Counted from the first letter of the stretch, positions 1-6,240 are shown. The stretch: 9,136 bases of DNA from Planctomycetota bacterium (GCA_021777685.1 JAJYDH010000247.1:1-9136); one strand, 5' to 3'. Program-made: numbers and translations. Notes: generated by a model not told the origin, from the letters alone.

Positions 1-360
1 GGCCAGCTCCAGGGCGGCCGTCGCCTGGGCGACGCGGACCTTCTCCACCGCGTCGTCGAGCACGACGACCAGGTCCCCCTTGCGGACGAAGTCGTTGTTG
101 TCGAATTTGACGTCCACGACCGTCTCGGAGATCCTCGGGGCCAGGAACGTGACGTGCGCGTTGACATAAGCGTCGTCGGTCGAGACCGTCGCCAGCGCCA
201 GCACGACGCGGGGATAGAGGAAGTACGCCCCCAGGCCCAGGGCGAGCAACAGCCCGACGAGCCAGATCCATCCCTTCCGCGATCGGCGGGGCTTCGAGGG
301 CGCCGGCGAGGCGGTCGCGGTCGTCGTGGTCGTCTTCGGGTCGGAGGGTGCTTCGGCCAT
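1..360 (-). CDS. HlyD/EmrA-type membrane fusion protein, N-terminal part (runs off the left edge)
   Basis: Periplasmic adaptor subunit of an efflux or secretion pump, linking an inner-membrane transporter to an outer-membrane channel. The 120 visible codons read without interruption from ATG at 360 to the window edge. Residues 1-29 are a Thr/Pro/Ala-rich cytoplasmic tail ending in basic residues (KPRRSRK). Residues 31-49 form one membrane helix. Residues 60-103 carry the EmrA-like stretch STDDAYVNAHVTFLAPRISE followed by DNNDFVRKGDLVVVLDD, the first half of a biotinyl-lipoyl-like domain. From about residue 104 the Ala/Glu/Val-rich sequence starts the usual coiled-coil hairpin. The C-terminal part lies outside the window, so the partner transporter cannot be named. 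No strong Shine-Dalgarno precedes the ATG; the start is supported by the topology and by the lack of a better in-frame alternative. The family call is confident, the exact subfamily (EmrA rather than another HlyD group) moderately so. Confidence 0.88.
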   Translation of the reverse strand, partial: MAEAPSDPKTTTTTATASPAPSKPRRSRKGWIWLVGLLLALGLGAYFLYPRVVLALATVSTDDAYVNAHVTFLAPRISETVVDVKFDNNDFVRKGDLVVVLDDAVEKVRVAQATAALELA

Positions 361-386
361 GCGCGTGAGGTCTCAAAAGGCCCGTC

Positions 387-410
387 CCGCCGCCCGATCG
401 GAGGCGGCGG
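387..410 (-). promoter_or_regulatory. Hairpin in the leader of the membrane fusion gene
   Basis: CCGCCGCC at 387-394 and GGCGGCGG at 403-410 are exact reverse complements with an 8-base loop, 26 bases upstream of the ATG at 360. If the transcript starts further upstream, the stem would sit just before the ribosome-binding region and could affect translation. The sequence is so GC-rich that chance stems are common, so a function is only a possibility. Confidence 0.3.
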
Positions 411-888
411 CTTCCGGCCTCCAAGCTATCACGTCCGTCCGGAAAATCCGAGCGGGATCGTCGACCCCAACCCCGGCCACGCGACAGGACCGGAGAGGAC
501 GAGCCCTCGGCTCGCGGCGGAAAACCGAGGACCAAACCTGTGGAGGGCCTCGGGGCCTCGGTCAGGTCGAGAGCCTGCTTGGTCGACCGGCCTCGCGCAT
601 CGGATTGCCCGCAAGAAACCCGGTTAATCGACCGGTCTTCGCCGCGATCATAATGATTCGGAGGGCACGCTCGCGTGAACTGGGCGTGCTAGCGCCGGGC
701 GATTGGGTTCGCGTTGCCCGGCCGAGGAGCTTTGCACACAAACGCTTGTCGCTGAGATTGTTTATGGGACGATTGGGAGGATAGGAAAATGAGAGATTTC
801 GGATTTGAGATCTCAGATCTCCGATTTCCACTAGACATCCACAAACTGTCTCAGCGGCGAGAGAAAATGCGCAAAGCCCGGCCGAGGA

Positions 889-994
889 TCGGTTGGGTTT
901 GTGTTGGAGATCGAGGAGGGGGTGTCGATTGGGTTCGTGTTGCGCGGTCGGTGGGTCGGTTGGGTTTGTGTTGGAGATCGAGGAGGGGGTGTCG
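889..994. repeat. Direct repeat, two identical 39-bp copies with a 67-bp period
   Basis: Positions 889-927 and 956-994 are identical over 39 bases (core TTGTGTTGGAGATCGAGG). The match breaks at 928 (A) versus 995 (G) and then resumes as TTGG. Between the copies is a related phrase (GATTGGGTTCGTGTTGC) also found in variant form at 701-716, and a decayed third relative begins near 1028. The 67-bp period is not a multiple of three, so this is not a coding repeat. On the minus strand it reads as CCAACACAAACCCAA motifs. It looks like a degenerating tandem array in non-coding DNA; I do not recognise a named family. Confidence 0.75.
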
Positions 995-1159
995 GTTGGC
1001 TTCGAGTTGGAGCGGGGCTTCGAGCGTTGGGTTCCTGTTGGAGCTGGCCTGGAGCGGCCCTCGTCCGAGAGAGAGGCTCACGCAAGTGTCGATCTTTTCG
1101 GGACTTGAGTTGGATGGGTTCGTTTGGGCGGGGTCGCGAGGGGATGGTGGGATCGTCGG

Positions 1160-1681
1160 TCATCGGTACATCCAGGCGAGGGTCAGGGCGACGGCCAGGA
1201 CCACCAGCCCGAGGAGCCCCCACGACGTGGGCGGCGTCCCGTTGGGCAGCCCCTCGCCGCCCCTGCGCCTCAGGTAGTCCTCGACGGCGTCCCTGGCCGG
1301 CTTCAGCCGGAGGCCGGTCGCCGACCGGAGGGCCTTGATGAGCAGGATCTTGGTGACTCGCCGGTCTTCCCTCGAGGCCGCCGCCCGCTCGGCGTCGAGC
1401 AGGTCGTCGATCCAGCCGACCGGGCGGCCGGCGAGCGACTCGGGCGGGGTCAGGCCGCCTCGGCGGGCCATGTACCCCTCGACGGCCTCCTTGGCCTCCT
1501 TCAGCCCGAGGCCCGTCGCATCCCGGAACGCCTTGATGAGCACGATCTTGCCGACCGGACGGCCCGACTGCGCCAGGGTCGCCCGCTCGGCGTCGATCAG
1601 CGCGTCGAAGGCGTCTTCGGGCAAATTCTTGCCGGAAGATCGGTCGAAATCGTCCGATCCGAGGCCCGAGGCGTCCCACAT
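1160..1681 (-). CDS. Membrane-anchored protein with two tandem ribosomal L7/L12 C-terminal-like modules
   Basis: 173 residues. Residues 26-76 and 92-142 are an internal duplication at 66-residue spacing, both beginning D-x-L-[IL]-DAERA. Each contains the L7/L12 C-terminal signature: GKIVLIKAFRDATGLGLKEA at 44-63, and KILLIKALRSATGLRLKPAR at 111-130. In L7/L12 this helix-loop-helix (IK..R..TGLGLKEAK) is the face that contacts translation GTPases. Residues 154-171 form one hydrophobic helix at the C-terminus, followed by only a short tail, so the protein looks tail-anchored with the repeats in the cytoplasm. It is not a stalk protein: the N-terminal dimerisation domain is absent, there is an anchor, and no ribosomal genes are nearby. 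The start is supported by AAGGGG at 1689-1694, 7 nt upstream of the ATG. The gene lies 28 bases downstream of the methyltransferase and is probably co-transcribed. Fold assignment is fairly sure; function is unknown. Confidence 0.85.
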   Translation of the reverse strand: MWDASGLGSDDFDRSSGKNLPEDAFDALIDAERATLAQSGRPVGKIVLIKAFRDATGLGLKEAKEAVEGYMARRGGLTPPESLAGRPVGWIDDLLDAERAAASREDRRVTKILLIKALRSATGLRLKPARDAVEDYLRRRGGEGLPNGTPPTSWGLLGLVVLAVALTLAWMYR

Positions 1682-1709
1682 CGCGATTCCCCTTGAGGCC
1701 CGCAGCCCA

Positions 1710-2645
1710 TCACCCTCGACGGATCCCCGCCACGTTCACGCCGCTGCCGATGACCAGGTCGTTCCGGTAGGCCCAGCCGTAGAGCCTCCCTTGCCGGGCC
1801 GGGGGCAGCTCGACCAGGTCGCCGTAACCCTCGTCGACGAACCAGCTTTTCAGCTCCTCGACCGGGTGGTGCGACTGGTACTTCGGGGCGTACCAGTCGA
1901 AATTGTCGCAAATCCGGAGGGTCCAGTCGGGATGGTTCGAGAAGTTGGCCACCTTGTTGAGCGTCCGCCTGAGGATGGGGACGCTCCCGACCGCCCCGAG
2001 CCCGACGCAGAGCGGCTCCAGGACCCGAGCGGGCAGGCGGGTCGTGAGGGCTCGGAGGGCCGAGTTCATCCACTCCTGCGGGGGCGTGTTCTTGCGGTAC
2101 AGCCAGACCGCCAGCCGCCCCCCCGGCTTGACCCGGCGGGCGACCTCGCGGAAGGCCCCCCGGGGATCGGGGCCGTGGTGCAGGACGCCGATCGAGAAGG
2201 CGAGGTCGAACACCCCCTCGGCCAGCGGGAGCCGGGTCAGGTCCGCCTGGACGATCTCGACGCCCGGATAACCCTCGCAGAGGACCCTGGCCTTCTCGAC
2301 GGCCGAGCTGAGGTCGACCCCGACGACCCTCGCGCCGTGTTTGGCCGCGAGCAGGGCATAGCGGCCCCCGCCGCAGCCGGCGTCGAGGACGAGCTTGCCG
2401 GCGAGGTCGCCGGGCTCGACCCCGGTCTTGACCCGGAAGGTCGCCTCGTCTTCCTCGTCGCGGGCGACGTCGTAGCGGTTCCACTGCCGGCCGAAGCTCG
2501 CGACGTAACCCTCGCCGGCGAACCGGGGAATCCCCCGTTCGATCGGATAAGTCGCCCCGCATCCCGAGCAGCGCAGGACCTCCGGCCCCTCCACCGGGCG
2601 GGAGCATCGCGGACAGCGCAGGAGGGCGATCAATTCGGCGTCCAT
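1710..2645 (-). CDS. Zinc-ribbon (Trm112-like) SAM-dependent class I methyltransferase
   Basis: 311 residues from ATG at 2645. Residues 1-45 form a Trm112-like zinc ribbon with Cys11, Cys14, Cys26 and Cys29 (CPRC...CSGC), ending in the typical YPIERGIPRF phrase. Residues 86-95 are the SAM-binding motif VLDAGCGGGR, with the acidic residue of the second strand at Asp111 (VVGVDLS). Residues 133-157 (QADLTRLPLAEGVFDLAFSI...HH) are motifs II-III of the Methyltransf_11/UbiE-like group. After VKPGGRLAVWLY (172-183) comes a lineage-specific C-terminal half rich in aromatic residues that could recognise the substrate. The substrate is not evident; this layout occurs in small-molecule, lipid and glycan methyltransferases. 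An in-frame TTG at 2702 would add 19 residues, but the zinc ribbon fits the ATG better. There is no clear Shine-Dalgarno, but a TATGAT element lies 6 nt upstream of the ATG. It is likely the first gene of an operon with the L12-like gene. Confidence 0.9.
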   Translation of the reverse strand: MDAELIALLRCPRCSRPVEGPEVLRCSGCGATYPIERGIPRFAGEGYVASFGRQWNRYDVARDEEDEATFRVKTGVEPGDLAGKLVLDAGCGGGRYALLAAKHGARVVGVDLSSAVEKARVLCEGYPGVEIVQADLTRLPLAEGVFDLAFSIGVLHHGPDPRGAFREVARRVKPGGRLAVWLYRKNTPPQEWMNSALRALTTRLPARVLEPLCVGLGAVGSVPILRRTLNKVANFSNHPDWTLRICDNFDWYAPKYQSHHPVEELKSWFVDEGYGDLVELPPARQGRLYGWAYRNDLVIGSGVNVAGIRRG

Positions 2646-2657
2646 ACGCCCATCATA
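2646..2657 (-). promoter_or_regulatory. TATGAT element 6 nt before the methyltransferase ATG (possible leaderless promoter)
   Basis: On the minus strand TATGAT (2657-2652) is followed by GGGCGT and then the ATG. A -10 box at this distance would put the transcription start at or next to the A of ATG, giving a leaderless mRNA; this fits the lack of a Shine-Dalgarno. The -35 region is weak (TTCCGC about 17 nt upstream). The same geometry precedes the hydrolase at 3809-3820. Confidence 0.45.
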
Positions 2658-2703
2658 CGGGCTCGGCCGGCCCGGCGGAACGGGGGTCGAGAGGGGAAAC
2701 AAT

Positions 2704-2792
2704 CGCGCGGCGGTCCCGCCCCTTCCACTTTCAGGAAGGGATCAGGCGGTTGTGTGAATCTCCGTCGCCAAAGGGGCGGAGACCGCCGCGCG
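2704..2792. repeat. Large intergenic inverted repeat (21-bp arms, one bulge)
   Basis: The left arm 2704-2724 (CGCGCGGCGGTC then CCGCCCCTT) pairs with the right arm 2771-2792 (AAGGGGCGG, one extra A at 2780, then GACCGCCGCGCG). Twelve outer and nine inner base pairs are perfect. The 46-base loop begins inside a competing small hairpin, CCTTCC (2721-2726) with GGAAGG (2734-2739). It lies upstream of the methyltransferase ATG. If that gene is leaderless the stem is outside its mRNA and more likely ends read-through from the hydrolase, or is a DNA site. If transcription starts further upstream it would be a structured leader. Confidence 0.7.
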
Positions 2793-2852
2793 GTGCGACC
2801 TCACGGTGCTAGTTCTCGTCGTCACTTTCCCGGAAAAGACACGGGAAGGCGC

Positions 2853-2887
2853 GGGGGCCGAGGCCCATCCGATGGACCTCGGCCCTC
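2853..2887. repeat. 35-bp near-perfect palindrome
   Basis: Centred on 2870, the arms pair at 15 of 17 positions. Exceptions are 2864/2876 and a G-T pairing at 2854/2886. The central part is CCATCCGATGG and the outer part GGCCGAGG against CCTCGGCC. As RNA from either strand it would be a very stable hairpin with almost no loop. It lies in non-coding DNA downstream of the hydrolase. It is followed on the minus strand by a second small hairpin (TTCCCG and CGGGAA at 2827-2847) that encloses the run TCTTTTC. A role as part of a terminator for the hydrolase is plausible; a protein-binding site is the alternative. Confidence 0.6.
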
Positions 2888-2930
2888 ACGCCCTCGACTC
2901 CCCCATCGGGCCGCCGGGGAGATCCGATCG

Positions 2931-2951
2931 CGGCCCGGATGTCCCGGGCCG
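2931..2951 (-). terminator. Possible terminator hairpin after the hydrolase
   Basis: CGGCCCGG (2931-2938) and CCGGGCCG (2944-2951) form a perfect 8-bp stem with a 5-base loop, beginning 62 bases past the hydrolase stop on the minus strand. No T-run follows directly, so it is not a classical intrinsic terminator. It may act together with the two palindromes further downstream. Confidence 0.35.
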
Positions 2952-3013
2952 GCCGTCCCATTCCTCCCCCGAGCGGCCCCGCGTTCGAGGCCACATCCCC
3001 CCGGCACAATAGG

Positions 3014-3808
3014 TTATCGGCGCGGAGTCGGACGGGCTTGATCCCGGGACAAATTCAACATTTCGGGCGATTCCGGGCGGGTCAGGAGCGGCACAACATA
3101 CTTCCGAAGAAAGGCCGGACTATCCGGCCCGACGTGACCCCCGAGGTATCCCGTGCGGGCCATCTCCGACCGCCAGCGGACCTGCCGGAGCTTCCCGTAT
3201 TGCGACCGGCCCTCGTCGTCGAGCGAGGCCGGCGGCCGGAAGCCGACCAGCCCCGCGCTCACCGACCGGACCCGGTCGGTCGTCCGGAACAGCCAGGTCC
3301 CGGCGCCCAGGACGATCAGATCGAGCGGCGACCAGAAGGCGACCATCTCCCGCCTCACCGCCCGGAGGGCCCGGGTGAGGTCGTAATCCGGCGAGATCGC
3401 CGGGGCCAGCAGGACCACCGCCTCGACCGAGTCGGCCGGCAGGCCCTCCAGGGCCCGGACGACGATCCAGGTCCCGCCCGACTTGCCGACCAGGAACACC
3501 GGCTTCGACGGGCTCCGCTCGCGCCATTCGAGGACCTCCTCGACGATCGCCCGCGACTGAGCCGCGTGGTTGGCCTCGTCGGAGAGGTCCCTGTACCAGT
3601 GGCCGAAGCCGTGCCCCCAGGGGACGATCCGGACCCGATGCCGGCCGCCTCGCTCGCCCATCACCTGCCGGACGCCCAGCTCGCAGAGCTCGATCCCGCC
3701 GCAGCCGTCGGCCACCAGCACCAGGCCGGTCTCGGCCCCCTCGGCAACGACCGGGGGCTCGCCATAGCAGAGCCGGAACAGGACGCTGAGGAGCTTCGTG
3801 TAGAGCAT
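3014..3808 (-). CDS. Alpha/beta hydrolase
   Basis: 264 residues from ATG at 3808. The nucleophile elbow is VGKSGGT (107-113), giving Ser110 in the G-x-S-x-G position. The likely oxyanion strand is LVADGCGG (31-38). The candidate catalytic acid is Asp163 in SPLDLIVLG (160-168). The catalytic histidine is most likely His225 in YLGGHVG (221-227). No secretion signal is convincing, although the first residues (MLYTKLLSVLFRL) are amphipathic or hydrophobic and might associate with the membrane. The substrate is unknown; the family covers esterases, lipases and thioesterases. From memory the C-terminal pattern (SAGLVGF, KLRQVRW, GHVG) recurs in uncharacterised planctomycete hydrolases. The frame stays open 45 codons further upstream, to 3943, but that part is Pro/Arg-rich and unlike the family. 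The ATG at 3808 has TATGAT 6 nt upstream. It is divergent from the BatA-type gene. Confidence 0.85.
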   Translation of the reverse strand: MLYTKLLSVLFRLCYGEPPVVAEGAETGLVLVADGCGGIELCELGVRQVMGERGGRHRVRIVPWGHGFGHWYRDLSDEANHAAQSRAIVEEVLEWRERSPSKPVFLVGKSGGTWIVVRALEGLPADSVEAVVLLAPAISPDYDLTRALRAVRREMVAFWSPLDLIVLGAGTWLFRTTDRVRSVSAGLVGFRPPASLDDEGRSQYGKLRQVRWRSEMARTGYLGGHVGPDSPAFLRKYVVPLLTRPESPEMLNLSRDQARPTPRR

Positions 3809-3820
3809 CCCGCCATCATA
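3809..3820 (-). promoter_or_regulatory. TATGAT element 6 nt before the hydrolase ATG (possible leaderless promoter)
   Basis: On the minus strand TATGAT (3820-3815) is followed by GGCGGG and then ATG, the same spacing as at the methyltransferase. A -10 box here would start transcription at about the first base of the start codon. GGCGGG touches the ATG and is too close to act as a normal Shine-Dalgarno. The -35 region is not recognisable. Confidence 0.45.
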
Positions 3821-3932
3821 AAGGCCGGGCGGGCAAGACGGATAGCGTGAGGCGGGCGTGTCGTCATTTCGGGGCCGACCGCGGGCTCCCGGGCGATGAC
3901 CTCGCCTCCAGGGTGTTGCCCCGGCCGCACTC

Positions 3933-3955
3933 GGGGGCGACAATTAGGGGGCGAC
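3933..3955. promoter_or_regulatory. Repeated GGGGGCGAC in the divergent intergenic region
   Basis: GGGGGCGAC occurs at 3933-3941 and 3947-3955, separated by AATTA, in the 179 bases between the divergent hydrolase and BatA-type genes. Two identical 9-mers at 14-bp spacing around an AT island could be an operator or part of the plus-strand promoter. No -35/-10 pair is convincing. The BatA-type ATG at 3988 has no Shine-Dalgarno. Confidence 0.3.
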
Positions 3956-3987
3956 CTGATCCCCCACCCCGGACGACCCGACCCTCC

Positions 3988-6201
3988 ATGAATCTCACCG
4001 GCCTGGGCGTCCTGAATGCCGCGATGCTGCTCGGCCTGGCCGGCGTGGCGATCCCGGTCGTCATCCACCTGCTGAACCGCCGGAACGACCCGGTGGTCGA
4101 CTGGGGGGCGATGCAGTTCCTCGAATTCAGCCCCCGCGAGCGCCGGCGGCTGAACTTCGCCGAGTTGCTCCTGATGCTCGCCCGGATGGCCCTGCTGGCG
4201 CTGGTCGCCCTGGCGCTGGCCCGGCCGTTCTGGACCCCCCGACCGGCCGGCGCGGCCTCGACGGCCGGCGGGGCGGGCGCTTCGGCGACCCGCCGCGACG
4301 TGGTCCTGGTCCTCGACGGGTCGAGCCGGATGGGCCGGCAGGGGGGCGGGAGCACGCCGAGGGGCCGGTCGATCGCCTGGGCCCGGGAGTTCGTCAAGCG
4401 GCTCAGGCCGGGCGACTCGGTCGCGGTGCTCGTGGCCAAGGACCGCGTCCGGCCGCTGGTCGACCCGCCGAGCTTCGACCTCGCCCGGGTCGACAAGGCC
4501 CTGGCCGACGCCCCGGCCGCCCGGGGTTCGAGCGACCTCCCGGCGGCGATCGGCGAGGCGTTCCGGATTTTGGAGCGGACGCAGAACCCCGCCCGCGACG
4601 TGATCGTCCTGTCCGACGGCCGCCGGTCCGCCTGGCGGCCGGGCGACTCCGGCCGGTGGTCGCTGCTCCGCGACCTCCGCCGGCGGATGCCCACCCCGCC
4701 GAGGATCTGGGCCCCGGCGTTCGCCCCGGCCCAGGACGCGGACGGGCCGCCCGACGGCTCGGTCGGCCCTCTGGCGCTGTCCCGGGCCGTGCTCACGCCG
4801 GGCCTGCCCGTGGAGGTCTCGGCCGACGTCGCCAACGCCGGCCCCGGGCCGATGACCCGGCCGGTCGAGCTGGTCGTCGACGGCAAGGCCGTGCCCGGAT
4901 CGTCCCGGGTGGTCGGGCCGATCCCGGCCGGCGGCAAGGCCCCGGTCGCGTTCCGGACCCAGTTCGAGGAGGCCGGGAGCCACCTGGTCGCCGTCCGTCT
5001 GGCGCCCGACCCCGACCCCTTGCCCGTCGACGACGAGTCGGCCCGGCCTGTCTCGGTGGCCTCGGCCCTGCCGGTCCTGCTGGTCGACGGCGAGCCGGGC
5101 CTGGAGCCGCTCAGCGGCGAGGTCGACTTCCTCCGCGCCGCCCTGGCACCGACCGGCGACCCGTCGCCGCTCGTGAAAGCCTCGACCGTCCCGCTCGCCG
5201 AGTTCCGGGCCGAGATGCTCAAGGGGAAGCGGGTCGCGGTGCTCGCCAACGTCGAGCGGCTGGGCCCCGAGCTGTCGGCGGCCATCGGCGCGTTCGTCGA
5301 GTCCGGCGGCGGCCTTTTGATCGCCCCCGGCGACCGGACCGATGCCGACGCCCTCAACGACCGGGTCGCGCGGAACTGGCTCCCCGCCCGGGTCGGCCCG
5401 CTCAAGGGGGATTTCGCCAGGAAACAGGCCGTCGCCCACCCCGTCCCCCGGACGTTCGACGGCCCCGCGCTCGGCCCGCTCGGCAAGGGAGACGCCCCCG
5501 CGCTGGCCGAGGCCGACCTGTTCGCCTACCGGGCCCTCACCCCCGCGACTGGAGCCTCGATCACGGCCCGGCTCGACACCGGCGACCCCTGGATCGTCGA
5601 GCGACCTCACGGCAAGGGGCGTGTCGCCCTGCTCGCCGGGCCGATCGACGCCGAGGGGGGGACCTTGCCCGTGAACCCCGACTTCGTCCCCTGGGCCCAC
5701 GAGCTGATCGCCCATCTGGCCGCCGGCGCCGAGGGGCCTCGGTCGATCCGGCCCGGCGAGCCCCTGGAATTCCCGCTCGACCCGCCCCCGCCGGAGGGCG
5801 TCAAGGCCCTGACCCTGACCACCCCCTCCGGGTCGAAGGTCGAGCTGCCCGTCCTCCGGGCCGGCAACTCGGCCCGGGTCCGCCAGGTCGACACGAGCGA
5901 GCCCGGGATCTACCGGCTGTCGCTGCCCGCCCCGCCCGGCACCTTCGCCTACGCCGCCGTGGCCGGCGACGACCGCGAGAACGACCCCTCGCCGCTCGAA
6001 CCGGCCGAGGCCGAGGTCCTCGCCCGGGGCTGGCCCCTCACCTTCGACCCCAACCCCGAGCAGTTATCGAGCCGCCTCCTCGCCGTCGACCGGGTCCGCC
6101 GGAGCGAGTTCTGGCAGGGCCTGATCTTCGCCGCGCTCGGCGGCCTCTGCCTCGAAGTCTGGCTCACCCGGCGGATGGCCCGGCGGCAGGGATTGGCCTG
6201 A
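3988..6201 (+). CDS. BatA/von Willebrand factor A/amidotransferase-like membrane protein
   Basis: 737 residues. Residues 1-80 are the BatA N-terminal domain: one membrane helix (5-28), the conserved HLLNRRNDPVVDWGAMQFLE, and a second helix (58-78) ending in ARPFW. Residues 104-245 are a von Willebrand A domain with metal-site positions at Asp110 (VLDGSSRM), Ser182-Asp183 (SSDLPAAI) and Asp210 (VLSDG). The first motif is D-x-S-x-R rather than D-x-S-x-S, so the metal site may be weakened. Residues 263-345 look like an Ig/CARDB-type beta domain. Residues 360-580 resemble a class I glutamine-amidotransferase-like fold without its catalytic Cys (LLVDGEPG, GGGLLIAPGD). Residues 707-724 form a C-terminal membrane helix with a basic tail. 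Such proteins accompany MoxR ATPases and DUF58 proteins in planctomycetes; neither is visible here. The role is presumably in envelope assembly or protein maturation. An upstream extension to 3847 is Arg/Pro-rich and rejected. Confidence 0.92.
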   Translation: MNLTGLGVLNAAMLLGLAGVAIPVVIHLLNRRNDPVVDWGAMQFLEFSPRERRRLNFAELLLMLARMALLALVALALARPFWTPRPAGAASTAGGAGASATRRDVVLVLDGSSRMGRQGGGSTPRGRSIAWAREFVKRLRPGDSVAVLVAKDRVRPLVDPPSFDLARVDKALADAPAARGSSDLPAAIGEAFRILERTQNPARDVIVLSDGRRSAWRPGDSGRWSLLRDLRRRMPTPPRIWAPAFAPAQDADGPPDGSVGPLALSRAVLTPGLPVEVSADVANAGPGPMTRPVELVVDGKAVPGSSRVVGPIPAGGKAPVAFRTQFEEAGSHLVAVRLAPDPDPLPVDDESARPVSVASALPVLLVDGEPGLEPLSGEVDFLRAALAPTGDPSPLVKASTVPLAEFRAEMLKGKRVAVLANVERLGPELSAAIGAFVESGGGLLIAPGDRTDADALNDRVARNWLPARVGPLKGDFARKQAVAHPVPRTFDGPALGPLGKGDAPALAEADLFAYRALTPATGASITARLDTGDPWIVERPHGKGRVALLAGPIDAEGGTLPVNPDFVPWAHELIAHLAAGAEGPRSIRPGEPLEFPLDPPPPEGVKALTLTTPSGSKVELPVLRAGNSARVRQVDTSEPGIYRLSLPAPPGTFAYAAVAGDDRENDPSPLEPAEAEVLARGWPLTFDPNPEQLSSRLLAVDRVRRSEFWQGLIFAALGGLCLEVWLTRRMARRQGLA

Positions 6202-6240
6202 TGTCATGCCGATCGATCGCCATATCGCAATATATGTCTC

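Larger units (their letters stand above)
361..1159. other. Long intergenic region without a convincing gene
   Basis: About 800 bases lie between the start of the membrane fusion gene and the end of the L12-like gene. Reading frames are open on both strands, but their translations are low-complexity, rich in Arg, Gly, Ser or Pro, with no domain. The left 250 bases should hold the promoter of the membrane fusion gene; I see no convincing -35/-10 pair. Small structures include an 11-base palindrome ATCATAATGAT at 647-657 in otherwise GC-rich DNA, a CACGC/GCGTG hairpin at 666-677, an AT-richer patch at 791-829 with the self-complementary octamer GAGATCTC (807-814) beside AGATCT (815-820), and a direct repeat at 889-994. 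The phrase GATTGGGTTCG occurs at 701 and again at 927, so the repeat family spreads over much of the region. Confidence 0.6.

Noticed and set aside
889..994. CRISPR-like repeat and spacer
   Set aside because: Only two exact copies, with an apparent spacer that is itself related to the repeat; no cas genes and no further units.
831..1679. 282-codon minus-strand frame through the 67-bp repeat and the L12-like gene
   Set aside because: Its right half is an out-of-frame reading of the L12-like gene and its left half is the repeated NTNP-type translation of non-coding DNA.
1160..1681. Genuine ribosomal protein L7/L12 (rplL)
   Set aside because: It lacks the N-terminal dimerisation domain and hinge, carries two C-terminal-like modules and a membrane helix, and has no ribosomal gene neighbours.
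1335..3041. 568-codon plus-strand open frame
   Set aside because: It lies antisense over the L12-like gene and the methyltransferase, both of which have clear motifs. The translation is Pro/Arg/Asp-rich with no domain; long antisense frames are expected at this GC content.
3661..5715. 684-codon minus-strand open frame
   Set aside because: Antisense to the BatA-type gene and overlapping the hydrolase. The product is Gly/Arg/Pro/Asp-rich low complexity without recognisable motifs.
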